Under the pieces are notes generated by a model that saw only the letters and a program-made list of their open reading frames with translations, searched no databases and had not been told where the DNA came from. The translations under genes and the position numbers were made by a program. A stretch of DNA of 64,000 nt from an uncultured Algibacter sp. (GTDB lineage Bacteria; Bacteroidota; Bacteroidia; Flavobacteriales; Flavobacteriaceae): NCBI RefSeq assembly GCF_947487575.1, contig NZ_CANKXG010000005.1:124001-188000 (forward strand). The letters are read 5' to 3'. Positions 27,846-36,036 of this stretch are shown one piece after another. How positions within the stretch are numbered: the stretch's first letter is position 1; the number at the start of each line of letters is the position of its first letter.

Positions 27846-27863
27846 TTTTTTGTATTAATACCA

Positions 27864-27871
27864 CAAATATA
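27864..27871 (-). promoter_or_regulatory. -7 promoter box for the AraC regulator
   Basis: Minus-strand TATATTTG fits TAnnTTTG, with an 18-bp leader to the start codon at 27845. Confidence 0.45.
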
Positions 27872-27989
27872 TTCAGAAACTAAAATAGAAACTTTTCCAA
27901 TCTTGCTAACTTTGATTTCTTGTTTGTAAGTGATGAAAAAATACGTTAAATCAATAAGCTCTTTAGTCAAAATTCATTAAATCTTTTCA

Positions 27990-27997
27990 TAAATTTG
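27990..27997 (+). promoter_or_regulatory. -7 promoter box four bases before cydA ATG
   Basis: TAAATTTG fits TAnnTTTG; only four bases separate it from the ATG at 28002, so the transcript may start at or within a few bases of the start codon. Confidence 0.5.
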
Positions 27998-28001
27998 AAC
28001 T

Positions 28002-29333
28002 ATGGAAGACATGCTATTTTATGATAGACTGCAGTTTGCATTTACTATCACGTTCCACTACATTTTCCCTCAGTTAACTATGGGGTTATCCTTGATTATA
28101 GTTTTTTATAAAGGCTTGTATTTAAGAAAGAAATTAGAGAAGTATAATGATGCAGCAAAGTTTTTTATGAAAATTTTTGCGGTTAATTTTACTATGGGTG
28201 TTATAACAGGAATTCCCATGGAATTTCAATTTGGTACTAATTGGGCAAAATTCTCAGAACTTACAGGTGGTATAATTGGACAAACCTTGGCTATGGAAGG
28301 CATGTTTTCATTCTTTTTAGAATCCTCTTTTTTGGCACTCTTTATTTTTGGTGAAAAGTTAATGGGGCAAAAATTACATTTTCTTACTGGATTTTTAGTC
28401 TTTTTAGGGTCTTGGGCTAGTGGTTATTTTATATTGGCTACAAACGCTTGGATGCAACACCCCGTAGGTTATGAAATTCTGGATAATGGTAAATTTGTTT
28501 TGGAAAATTTTTCAGCATTATTTACTAACCCTTGGTTGCTACCTGCTTTTTTGCATAATCAAATGGCATCCGTGGTTACATCATCTTTTGTTGTGGCGAG
28601 TATTGGAGCTTTTTACATTTTAAGAAATAAAAATATAGAACATGGAAAACTGTTTTTAAAAACGGGAGTCATTTTTGGATTAGTTTCAAGTTTGCTTGTC
28701 GCTTTTCCAACAGGCGATTGGAACGCTAAAAATGTAGCAAAATACCAACCAGCATCTTTTGCTGCAATGGAAGGTATTTTTGAAACCGAAGAAGCAGGTG
28801 CCGAAATAGTCTTAGTTGGCCAACCTAATATGGTTGAGAAAAAGTTGGACAATAAATTAGCAGTTCCTAATATTCTTAGCTTTTTAACCTATCAAGATTG
28901 GGATAAGCAAATTGTTGGTATGGACCATTTTGAGGCAGAAGAGTTGCCCGATAATATTCCAGCACTGTATTATTCATATCACATAATGGTTGGTTTAGGT
29001 ACTATTTTTATTGGATTGATGAGTCTTTCTGCATTCTTCTTGTGGCGAAAAAAAATATATACTATCAAGCCATTACTTTGGGCTATTATGTTTTTAGTAC
29101 CATTTCCATACATTGCAAATATTACGGGTTGGTATGTTGCAGAATTAGGGCGTCAACCTTTTTTGGTTTATGGTTTATTGCGAACTGCAGATGGCGTTTC
29201 GCCTACCGTATCATCAGGAAATACGTTATTTACTTTATTAGGTTTTGTAGCCTTATATATGCTTCTAGGACTATTATTTTTAATACTGGTTGGAAAAACT
29301 ATTCATCAAGGTCCAAAACATCAAACACATTAA
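28002..29333 (+). CDS. cydA: Cytochrome bd oxidase subunit I
   Basis: Catalytic subunit of a quinol oxidase in the inner membrane that reduces oxygen to water without pumping protons; used at low oxygen. The 443 residues and about nine membrane helices fit the short-Q-loop (cyanide-insensitive) type. Visible are the haem-ligand region RLQFAFTITFHYIFPQLTMG, the conserved MEGMFSFFLESSFLALFIFGE with the proton-channel glutamates, and GRQPFLVYGLLRTADGVSP. cydB follows 3 bp after the stop. Menaquinol made by the men genes nearby is the likely electron donor. Confidence 0.96.
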   Translation: MEDMLFYDRLQFAFTITFHYIFPQLTMGLSLIIVFYKGLYLRKKLEKYNDAAKFFMKIFAVNFTMGVITGIPMEFQFGTNWAKFSELTGGIIGQTLAMEGMFSFFLESSFLALFIFGEKLMGQKLHFLTGFLVFLGSWASGYFILATNAWMQHPVGYEILDNGKFVLENFSALFTNPWLLPAFLHNQMASVVTSSFVVASIGAFYILRNKNIEHGKLFLKTGVIFGLVSSLLVAFPTGDWNAKNVAKYQPASFAAMEGIFETEEAGAEIVLVGQPNMVEKKLDNKLAVPNILSFLTYQDWDKQIVGMDHFEAEELPDNIPALYYSYHIMVGLGTIFIGLMSLSAFFLWRKKIYTIKPLLWAIMFLVPFPYIANITGWYVAELGRQPFLVYGLLRTADGVSPTVSSGNTLFTLLGFVALYMLLGLLFLILVGKTIHQGPKHQTH

Positions 29334-29336
29334 CTT

Positions 29337-30410
29337 ATGGAAATATTTTGGTTTTTAATTATAGCAGTTGTTTTGGCTATGTTTTTTGTGTTAGACGGTT
29401 ATGATTTTGGTGCTGGAATCATTCATTTGTTTTATGCAAAGTCAGAAAAAGATAAAGAGGTTGTTGCAAAATCTGCTGGTTTGTTCTGGGACTCAAACGA
29501 AGTTTGGCTAGTCGCCGCTGGTGGTATGTTATTTATGGCATTTCCAACTTTTTATGCATCGGTATTTAGTGGGTTTTATTTGCCATTAATTTTGGTGCTA
29601 TGGCTTATTATTTTTAGGGCAATTGGCTTAGAATTTAGAAGTCAATTTAATTATCAAATGTGGAAAGATATTTGGGATAAATCCTTTGGTGTATCAAGCC
29701 TGTTACTAGCTTTGTTTTTTGGTATTGCCTTGGGTAATATTGTAAGAGGTGTAAATTTAGGAGTGGTTGAGCAAGGCGTTTCAACACACGAAGCACATTT
29801 CTTTTTCTTACCGTTGTGGAATTCAAGTTTTAGTCCTTTAACTGAAAACCCTGGAGTTATTGATTGGTTTACACTAATTATTGGTTTTATAAGTGTTGTT
29901 ACGCTCACCATTCATGGAGCCAATTGGATTATTATTAAAACCAATGCAAGTATAAACTCTAAACTAAAAAATGTCATTTTTAAATTAAACGTTACTTTAT
30001 TGGTATTGACGATAGTATCTTTAGTGTGTTGGCAAATAGTAAACCCAAAAGCATTAAGTAATTTTACTGAAAAGCCATATTTATTAATATTTCCAATGCT
30101 ATATCTAACAGGTTTAATTGGCCTATTTTTTATTAAAAAATTCAAGAAAGATAACTATGGTTTTATATGTTCAACCTTATTGATAATTGGCGGTATTTCA
30201 TCATCATTAGCCTCATTATTTCCGGTATTGTTGCCATCTATAAATGATGTAAATGAATCACTATCCATTTATAACACAGCAGCTTCAGAGTATGGATTAT
30301 CTGTAGCCATAGGTTGGGGAATTATTGGCATTATTCTAATTTTTGTATATATGATTGTGCAAAAAAGATTAATGGGCGGCAAGATTGACCATATGGATTA
30401 TGGTCATTAA
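29337..30410 (+). CDS. cydB: Cytochrome bd oxidase subunit II
   Basis: A 357-residue partner of CydA with eight or nine membrane helices. The family signature FFVLDGYDFGAGIIHLF near the N-terminus and SNEVWLVAAGGMLFMAFPTFYA are clear. It starts 3 bp after cydA and is co-transcribed. No small CydX-like gene was recognised after it. The C-terminus ends in a His/Asp-rich tail (KIDHMDYGH). Confidence 0.96.
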   Translation: MEIFWFLIIAVVLAMFFVLDGYDFGAGIIHLFYAKSEKDKEVVAKSAGLFWDSNEVWLVAAGGMLFMAFPTFYASVFSGFYLPLILVLWLIIFRAIGLEFRSQFNYQMWKDIWDKSFGVSSLLLALFFGIALGNIVRGVNLGVVEQGVSTHEAHFFFLPLWNSSFSPLTENPGVIDWFTLIIGFISVVTLTIHGANWIIIKTNASINSKLKNVIFKLNVTLLVLTIVSLVCWQIVNPKALSNFTEKPYLLIFPMLYLTGLIGLFFIKKFKKDNYGFICSTLLIIGGISSSLASLFPVLLPSINDVNESLSIYNTAASEYGLSVAIGWGIIGIILIFVYMIVQKRLMGGKIDHMDYGH

Positions 30411-30456
30411 AGTTTTGAACTTGATTTTGATTTATAAATTAGTTTTAGTTGTCACC

Positions 30457-30515
30457 TTGAGCGCAGTCGAAAGGTCTTAAAGTTATAAAAATTAAAAGGT
30501 TTCGACTGCGTTCAA
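30457..30515. repeat. Inverted repeat of TTGAGCGCAGTCGAAA
   Basis: TTGAGCGCAGTCGAAA (30457-30472) and TTTCGACTGCGTTCAA (30500-30515) pair with one G-U, enclosing a 27-nt AT-rich loop. It is a dispersed flavobacterial intergenic repeat; a half copy lies at 9694. Here it follows cydB and may act as a terminator-like hairpin. Confidence 0.8.
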
Positions 30516-30559
30516 CCAGACATTCTAATGAATGTATTATCAAATATAGTTTTAAGTTT

Positions 30560-30856
30560 ATGACAGATACTTTAATTTCTTTAATAAGTATTTTTATTGG
30601 GATTATAGGTGGGAATAGTTTTGGCTTTCTTTTTAAAAAGTATTCATTAGGTTTTATTGGTAATACGATTGCTGGTGTTTTTGGCGGCATTCTTTTTATT
30701 AAAGTTTTTGGGCGCTTAGGTTTTAACCCACAAGTAATTATGGCATCTGGAAGTGTTGATGTGTTCTTATTTGTTATAAACACGTTAATGTCTTTTCTAG
30801 GAGGCGCCAATGCGGTATTTTTAAGTCATAAATTAATAACTAGATTTTTTAAATAA
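30560..30856 (+). CDS. Small glycine-rich membrane protein (GlsB/YeaQ-like)
   Basis: A 98-residue protein with about three hydrophobic segments and glycine-zipper patterns (FIGIIGGNSFGFLF, then LGFIGNTIAGVFGGILFI), resembling the GlsB/YeaQ/YmgE stress-response membrane family, though longer. No catalytic residues are visible. It is separated from cydB by an inverted repeat and is followed by a terminator. The family assignment is tentative. Confidence 0.7.
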   Translation: MTDTLISLISIFIGIIGGNSFGFLFKKYSLGFIGNTIAGVFGGILFIKVFGRLGFNPQVIMASGSVDVFLFVINTLMSFLGGANAVFLSHKLITRFFK

Positions 30857-30925
30857 CCTTCATCATATTTATAAACTGTTTTGTTATTTGATATAGAAAA
30901 TTCGAATGAGATTTGAATATAAGCA

Positions 30926-30954
30926 CCTTCCAAGATTTTGGAAGGAGTTTTTTT
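30926..30954 (+). terminator. Rho-independent terminator
   Basis: CCTTCCAA pairs with TTGGAAGG around a GATT loop, followed by AGTTTTTTT. It ends transcription of the small membrane-protein gene. Confidence 0.85.
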
Positions 30955-31178
30955 GTTTACAACTGCTTATAACTTCACTTTTAGTTAAGTAAGAAAAGTT
31001 CTAACTTTGTTTTTCGCCTGAGTTGAGTTATTAAAACGACGTATATCTTATCATTGACCACAAGCTGAAAAATTGACAATAGAATAAGGAATAAAAGAAA
31101 AACTTGTTAGTAATTATGTAAACATAATAGGTGTGATGTCCGTCAATAAATTCAATCATAAATTTTCAAAATATGTTA

Positions 31179-31207
31179 TGCGATTCCTCCTTCGTCGGAA
31201 TGACAAA
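31179..31207 (-). repeat. REP-like TGTCATTCC repeat
   Basis: The reverse complement contains TGTCATTCCGACGAAGGAGG, the same family as the copy inside menF (31949-31974). ATTCC/GGAAT ends can pair. Confidence 0.65.
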
Positions 31208-31283
31208 TTGAAATTAAAATTTAGTCCCGATTATTCAAGCATTTTGTACTTTTACAAGCACGATTTAAAAATACAGTATTTCT

Positions 31284-31709
31284 ATGCAATTATCTAAAAA
31301 AACTCTCATAGGACGCTTTCAATCTATGACTAAAAATACTCTGATAGAGACTTTAGAGATTGAAATGATTGACTTTGGTGATGATTTTTTAACATTAAAA
31401 ATGCCAGTAACATCAAAAGTACATCAACCAGATGGCGTACTTCATGGTGGAGCAACAGTGGCATTAGCCGAAACTACAGGAAGTTTTGCAGCCGAAATGT
31501 TTTTAGATACCAAAGAGTTTTTTGTACGTGGTATAGAAATTTCTGCCAATCATTTAAAGAGTGTACGTACTGGTAATGTGTATGCTAAAGCGGTATTTAT
31601 CCATAAAGGACGCACCACACAATTATTTGAAATTCGTGTAACGGATGATAATGATAACTTAATATCATTATGTAAGTTAACCACCATTTCGTTACCTAAA
31701 AAGAAATAA
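31284..31709 (+). CDS. Hotdog-fold thioesterase (probable DHNA-CoA thioesterase)
   Basis: A 141-residue PaaI/YbdB-type hotdog thioesterase. Visible are VHQPDGVLHGGATVALAETTGS, which contains the active-site Gly-Gly and Glu, and ANHLKSVRTGNVYAKA. Its stop overlaps the menF start by one base (TAATG), so it is part of the menaquinone gene run and probably hydrolyses 1,4-dihydroxy-2-naphthoyl-CoA. The thioesterase family is certain; the substrate is inferred from gene order. Confidence 0.88.
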   Translation: MQLSKKTLIGRFQSMTKNTLIETLEIEMIDFGDDFLTLKMPVTSKVHQPDGVLHGGATVALAETTGSFAAEMFLDTKEFFVRGIEISANHLKSVRTGNVYAKAVFIHKGRTTQLFEIRVTDDNDNLISLCKLTTISLPKKK

Positions 31710-32830
31710 TGACTTCAAACGATTTTTTTGAGCGTATTGAAGCGCATTTCATTAATCAATTACCATTTGTAGCGTATAGAAAACCTAACAGGGAAGTGGT
31801 TACGGCAATGCTTCAGCGCCATAATGATTTAATTTTTACTAAAAATTTTACCGAAAAAGGATTTGTGTTTTCTCCGTTTGATGCTATTGAAAAAACGGTT
31901 TTGCTTCCTGATAATACTTCAGAAATTATTAGTTGTTCTCAGTTTTCTGTCATTCCCGCGCAGGCAGGAACCCACTTAGAAAACGACTCAGCTTTAACTG
32001 CATCTAAAGATTTTCATATCAACCTTGTAAAACAAGGTGTTGAAGCCATTAATACCTCAGACTTAAAGAAAGTAGTGTTGTCTAGACAGGAAACCATAAG
32101 TCTTTCTGAGGAAAACCCAATTGAAATTTTTAAAGGCCTTTTAGCAGCGTATAAATCGGCATTTGTATATTGCTGGTATCATCCAAAAGTAGGACTGTGG
32201 TTAGGTGCTACACCAGAAACCTTAATAAAAATTGAAGGTAATCGATTTTCAATTATGGCATTGGCGGGCACACAAGATTACAAAGGTAACTTAGATGTGG
32301 TTTGGCAAAATAAAGAACAACAAGAACAGCAATTTGTAACCGATTTTATAGTTGATAATTTAAAACCCTCGGTGGAGAGTTTTAAAGTTTCGGATGTTGA
32401 AACCGTAAAAGCGGGTAATTTGGTACATTTAAAAACCATGATTTCTGCACAGCTAAAAAAAGAAACGCCTTTAAAAAATATTATAGAAGCTTTACACCCA
32501 ACACCTGCTGTTTGCGGATTACCAAAGCAGTTAGCTAAACAATTTATTTTAAAACATGAAAATTATAATCGCGAATTCTACACAGGTTTTTTAGGCGAAT
32601 TAAATGGCGAAACAACTATTGCACCACGTTCTAGTAAACGTAATATTGAAAATAGGGCATATTCTGTAAAACGAAATAGCACTCAGCTTTATGTGAATTT
32701 GCGTTGTATGCAACTAAAAAATAAGCAAGCACTTATTTATGTTGGTGGTGGTATTACCGAAAGCTCTGATGCTGAAAAGGAATGGGAGGAAACGGTAAGT
32801 AAAACAAAAATTATAAAAAAAGTGTTGTAA
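31709..32830 (+). CDS. menF: Isochorismate synthase with in-frame repeat insertion
   Basis: A 373-residue chorismate-utilising enzyme that converts chorismate to isochorismate, the first step of menaquinone synthesis. Visible: VVLSRQE, KSAFVYCWYHPKVGLWLGATPE, LAGTQ, HLKTMISA, LHPTPAVCGLPK with catalytic residues, GFLGELNG and LRCMQL with YVGGGITESSDAEKEWEE at the end. Residues 81-89 read VIPAQAGTH, the translation of a dispersed TGTCATTCCCGCGCAGGCAGG repeat inserted in frame in a variable region. The gene follows the thioesterase directly; menD is separated from it by a minus-strand lipoprotein gene. Confidence 0.93.
   Translation: MTSNDFFERIEAHFINQLPFVAYRKPNREVVTAMLQRHNDLIFTKNFTEKGFVFSPFDAIEKTVLLPDNTSEIISCSQFSVIPAQAGTHLENDSALTASKDFHINLVKQGVEAINTSDLKKVVLSRQETISLSEENPIEIFKGLLAAYKSAFVYCWYHPKVGLWLGATPETLIKIEGNRFSIMALAGTQDYKGNLDVVWQNKEQQEQQFVTDFIVDNLKPSVESFKVSDVETVKAGNLVHLKTMISAQLKKETPLKNIIEALHPTPAVCGLPKQLAKQFILKHENYNREFYTGFLGELNGETTIAPRSSKRNIENRAYSVKRNSTQLYVNLRCMQLKNKQALIYVGGGITESSDAEKEWEETVSKTKIIKKVL
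31949..31974 (+). repeat. REP-like repeat inside menF
   Basis: GTCATTCCCGCGCAGGCAGG, continuing to 31974, starts exactly on a codon boundary of menF and encodes VIPAQAGTH. It is GC-richer than its surroundings and belongs to the repeat family also seen at 31179-31207. Confidence 0.8.
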
Positions 32831-32849
32831 AAAATATTTACAACACTTT
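32819..32849. terminator. 13-bp hairpin overlapping the menF stop
   Basis: AAAGTGTTGTAAA pairs perfectly with TTTACAACACTTT around a 5-nt loop and includes the menF stop codon. The A-run on the left gives a T-run for minus-strand transcripts, so it can terminate the convergent lipoprotein gene and perhaps menF. Confidence 0.75.
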
Positions 32850-32870
32850 AATCTATATTTATTATTAGAT

Positions 32871-33470
32871 TTAATTAGTAGAATACTCTGCCAACTCTAA
32901 ACTAAAGAAACCAGCGTCTTCTTTAATTTGTCCTATTTCATCATTCCAAAAAACAAACGATTCGTTAATAATATCTGTTGCCGTATATTTATATACTACA
33001 CAAGAAAATGTACCTGCCGGAACTGTAACTAAAGAATCGATACTAATAACTTCATGAGTAGCAACACCTCCGTCTGCTTGTGTATGCATCCATACATCTC
33101 CTAATTGGGAGTTCTTTTTGTATATTTTTGCATCAACATTTATTCCAGCGTCGGCTAAAATAAATTCATCAGTCTCTGTCCATAAATCTGTTCCAGTTAG
33201 TACTTCACTAAAGGTTGAGTTTTTTGCTTCTTTATCTATAGAAAAGCCTTCTCCATTACAACCTTTTATGGTTAGAGAGACTTCCCCATTATCTGTACCC
33301 AAAGTTTCAATGTTATAAGTCCAAGAGTTACCTTTTTTTAAAAAGGAAATCTCAGATTCATCACAACTTGAAGAGTTGTTTTCATTATCATCGTCTTTAG
33401 AGCAATTAAAAAACACTAATACGCATACAAAAAAAGCGGCATGTTTAATTTGAGTAGGTTTTAAGTTCAT
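32871..33470 (-). CDS. Putative lipoprotein, unknown function
   Basis: A 199-residue predicted lipoprotein: basic N-terminus, hydrophobic stretch AAFFVCVLVFF and lipobox FNC (Cys at about 23), then an acidic linker SKDDDNENNSSS. The body is beta-rich with two repeated Trp/Thr-rich segments (GNSWTYNI and LGDVWMHTQADGG). I do not recognise the family. It lies on the opposite strand between menF and menD and so interrupts the menaquinone gene run. Confidence 0.8.
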   Translation of the reverse strand: MNLKPTQIKHAAFFVCVLVFFNCSKDDDNENNSSSCDESEISFLKKGNSWTYNIETLGTDNGEVSLTIKGCNGEGFSIDKEAKNSTFSEVLTGTDLWTETDEFILADAGINVDAKIYKKNSQLGDVWMHTQADGGVATHEVISIDSLVTVPAGTFSCVVYKYTATDIINESFVFWNDEIGQIKEDAGFFSLELAEYSTN

Positions 33471-33537
33471 TGAAAATTATTTAGTTAATATTTTGAAAAT
33501 ATAGTTTTTTAAGAATACTAAGTTATTTGCTATTCCG

Positions 33538-33545
33538 TATTTTTG
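33538..33545 (+). promoter_or_regulatory. -7 promoter box for menD
   Basis: TATTTTTG fits TAnnTTTG, 19 bp before the menD ATG. It supports separate transcription of menD from menF. Confidence 0.5.
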
Positions 33546-33564
33546 TAGCTACACAGAAAATTAC

Positions 33565-35325
33565 ATGATAAATCCTAAAATTCCGCTTGCACAAACTGTA
33601 ATTGAACTTTGTAAAGCCAAAGGGGTTAAGCACATTGTAATTTCCCCTGGTAGTAGAAATGCACCTTTAACAATTGGTTTTACGCACGATTCATTTTTTA
33701 AATGTTACAGCATTGTTGATGAGCGTTGTGCTGCTTTTTTTGCTTTAGGGATTGCGCAACAAATTCAAGAGTCAACAGCAGTAGTTTGTACTTCTGGAAG
33801 TGCTTTGTTGAATTATTATCCTGCTGTAGCTGAAGCTTTTTATAGTGATATTCCTTTAATAGTTTTATCGGCAGATAGACCAAAACATTTAGTTGGCATA
33901 AGGGACGGGCAAACCATAAATCAGAAAAATGTTTTTGAAAACCATATTTTATATTCGGCTAATTTGAAGTTGGATTTAAAAGAAGAAAAACAAGTATCTG
34001 AAAACGAAGAACTTCCAATTTTTAAAAATTTAGAAGACAAATTTGAACGTTTATTGGGTTTACAAAAAGATATACAAACGTATAATGAAGAGGAAATAAA
34101 TACTGCTATAAATTTAACACGTATTAAAAAAGGACCTGTGCATATTAATGTGCCTTTTGATGAACCGCTTTATGAAATGGTAGATGCATTAAGTGTTTCT
34201 CCTAAGGTAGTTGATGTTAAGGTAAAGCCTGAAGAAATTGAAGACTATGTTTTAAAATCTTGTATAGAAGGTTGGAATGTGGCTTCAAAAAAAATGATTT
34301 TGGTTGGTGTGAATACGCCTAACGCTATTAAACAGAAATGGTTAAATGAATTTGCAGAAGATGAAAGCGTTATAGTACTTACTGAAACAACATCTAATTT
34401 ACATCATCCCGATTTTTTTCCAAGTATTGATAAGTTGATTGCACCACTTACCGAAGATGAAAAGCAACAATTGCAACCTGATATTTTAATGACGTTTGGT
34501 GGCTTAATTGTTTCTAAAAAGATCAAACAATTTTTGCGTAAATACCAACCTAAACACCATTGGCATATTGATAGTAAAATGGCAAACGATACGTTTTTCT
34601 GTTTAGATAATCATATAAAAAATACACCTAGTGAATTTTTTGAGGCGTTTTTACCAAGAGTTACGCATTACGTAAAAAGTACTTATAAACAAACTTGGAC
34701 AGCTGTTAAGCAACACAGAACAAAAAGACACAAGGCTTATATGGAAACTATCCCGTTTTCAGACTTTAAAGTGTTTAATACCGTTTTAAAATCGATTCCT
34801 GAGACCTATATTTTGCAATCTGGTAACAGTTCAACCATTCGGTATATGCAGTTATTTAAAATAAATAAAACCATAGACGTGTTTTGTAACAGAGGTACTA
34901 GTGGTATTGATGGAAGTACATCTACAGCCATTGGTTGTGCTGTGGTAAATGATAAGCCTACGGTTCTTATAACTGGCGATTTAAGCTTTTTTTACGATAG
35001 TAACGCACTTTGGAATAATTACATTCCTAAAAACTTCAGAATTATTATTGTAAACAACAAAGGTGGCGGTATTTTTAGAATATTGCCAGGGCATAAAAAT
35101 ACTGATAATTTTGATGCTTATTTTGAAACAAATCATGATTTAACTGCTGAGCATTTATGTAAAATGTATGGCTTTAAGTATGAATTGGCTAAAGATGAAA
35201 AGACTTTGAAGTTGGCTTTAAAATCGTTTTATTCTGAAGATAATCAACCAAAATTATTAGAAATTTTTACACCTAAACGGATTAATGACGAGGTGCTTTT
35301 AAATTACTTTGACTTTGTAAAGTAA
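33565..35325 (+). CDS. menD: SEPHCHC synthase MenD
   Basis: ThDP-dependent enzyme of menaquinone synthesis that joins 2-oxoglutarate and isochorismate. The 586 residues are full length. Motifs include ISPGSRNAPLTIGF and DERCAAFFALGIAQQ at the N-terminus, VCTSGSALLNYYPAVAEA, LSADRP, GPVHINVPFDEPL, then NRGTSGIDGSTSTA and the ThDP/Mg motif GDLSFFYDSNAL ... NNKGGGIF. It works directly downstream of MenF. It has its own -7 box. Confidence 0.97.
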   Translation: MINPKIPLAQTVIELCKAKGVKHIVISPGSRNAPLTIGFTHDSFFKCYSIVDERCAAFFALGIAQQIQESTAVVCTSGSALLNYYPAVAEAFYSDIPLIVLSADRPKHLVGIRDGQTINQKNVFENHILYSANLKLDLKEEKQVSENEELPIFKNLEDKFERLLGLQKDIQTYNEEEINTAINLTRIKKGPVHINVPFDEPLYEMVDALSVSPKVVDVKVKPEEIEDYVLKSCIEGWNVASKKMILVGVNTPNAIKQKWLNEFAEDESVIVLTETTSNLHHPDFFPSIDKLIAPLTEDEKQQLQPDILMTFGGLIVSKKIKQFLRKYQPKHHWHIDSKMANDTFFCLDNHIKNTPSEFFEAFLPRVTHYVKSTYKQTWTAVKQHRTKRHKAYMETIPFSDFKVFNTVLKSIPETYILQSGNSSTIRYMQLFKINKTIDVFCNRGTSGIDGSTSTAIGCAVVNDKPTVLITGDLSFFYDSNALWNNYIPKNFRIIIVNNKGGGIFRILPGHKNTDNFDAYFETNHDLTAEHLCKMYGFKYELAKDEKTLKLALKSFYSEDNQPKLLEIFTPKRINDEVLLNYFDFVK

Positions 35326-35422
35326 TATTGTGACTTGAAGGTAATTATTGTGTCTAAAAAATAGTTATCTTTAGAACGGTTATCAATTTAAATTATTTTC
35401 TAACACATTAAAAGAAATCATT

Positions 35423-35761
35423 ATGAGTAAAAGAGATGAGCTTATTGTAAAATATGCTGCAGATTTAAAAGACAAATGCGGAGTTAACGCAGACATGGAT
35501 TTATTAACAAAAGTTACTATTGGTTGTGGACCATCAATTTACAATGCTGATGCTTCAACGGTTTCAGGTTCGGATGAGTCAGAGCTTGCTACAGTAAAAA
35601 ACAATTTCTTAATTAAAAAATTAGGATTGAGTGACGGCCCTAAATTGGATGCAGGTATTGCATCTGTAATGGAAACTTATGGTAAATCTAACCGTAATAA
35701 GTATAGAGCTGTAGTTTACTATATGCTAACTAAGCATTTTGGTAAAGAGTCTGTTTACTAG
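35423..35761 (+). CDS. DUF2853 family protein
   Basis: A 112-residue soluble protein recognised as DUF2853 by the opening KRDELIVKYAADLKDKCGV and the end KYRAVVYYMLTKHFGKESVY. It is helical and acidic/basic mixed, without signal or membrane segment. The function of the family is unknown to me. It is monocistronic with a strong terminator. Confidence 0.85.
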   Translation: MSKRDELIVKYAADLKDKCGVNADMDLLTKVTIGCGPSIYNADASTVSGSDESELATVKNNFLIKKLGLSDGPKLDAGIASVMETYGKSNRNKYRAVVYYMLTKHFGKESVY

Positions 35762-35784
35762 AAATCTGTTTATATATAATATTT

Positions 35785-35813
35785 AAGCGCTGCATAATTG
35801 TAGCGCTTTTTTT
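35785..35813 (+). terminator. Rho-independent terminator
   Basis: AAGCGCTGCA pairs with TGTAGCGCTT (one G-U), followed by a T-run of nine or more. Confidence 0.85.
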
Positions 35814-35871
35814 TTGTTTAAAATGTTGAGATTATTTAAAGTGTTGACTCTTTTACTAATGTTGTAATTAA

Positions 35872-35960
35872 GCGCGCAAGGGATTGAACGGTATGTTTGA
35901 GCTCGCCGACGCAGGAGGAAGCGAGTAGTAAAAGCCCGACCTTAAAGGGTTGCGCCCAAA
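35872..35960 (+). repeat. Structured dispersed repeat, copy 3
   Basis: Runs from GCGCGCAAGGGATTGAACGG through GCTCGCCGACGCAGGAGG and AGCCCGACC to GGGTTGCGCCCAAA. The inner stem is CTCGC/GCGAG and the outer GCGCAA/TTGCGC. It ends 76 bp before the CvfB-like gene. Confidence 0.75.
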
Positions 35961-36024
35961 TAAATATATAGAAAAACAGTGTAAGTTGAGTGGTTATAAA
36001 CTTAGCTTAAGATTGAAAAATTGT

Positions 36025-36032
36025 TACCTTTG
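36025..36032 (+). promoter_or_regulatory. -7 promoter box four bases before the S1 gene ATG
   Basis: TACCTTTG fits TAnnTTTG, with four bases (CGGC) before the ATG at 36037. It decides the start and suggests a leaderless or near-leaderless mRNA. Confidence 0.55.
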
Positions 36033-36036
36033 CGGC

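Larger units (their letters stand above)
30857..31283. other. Intergenic region with terminator and REP-like repeat
   Basis: A 427-bp gene-free stretch. It holds a strong terminator (30926-30954) and a REP-like repeat (31179-31207). Nothing else was recognised. Confidence 0.6.

Noticed and set aside
30445-30810. 121-codon minus-strand frame after cydB
   Set aside because: It reads through the inverted repeat and antisense to the glycine-rich membrane-protein gene; the Pro/Lys-rich product looks like a shadow.
35950-36036. Longer N-terminus for the CvfB-like protein
   Set aside because: The extension overlaps the dispersed repeat and the promoter box; the ATG at 36037 fits both promoter and domain start.
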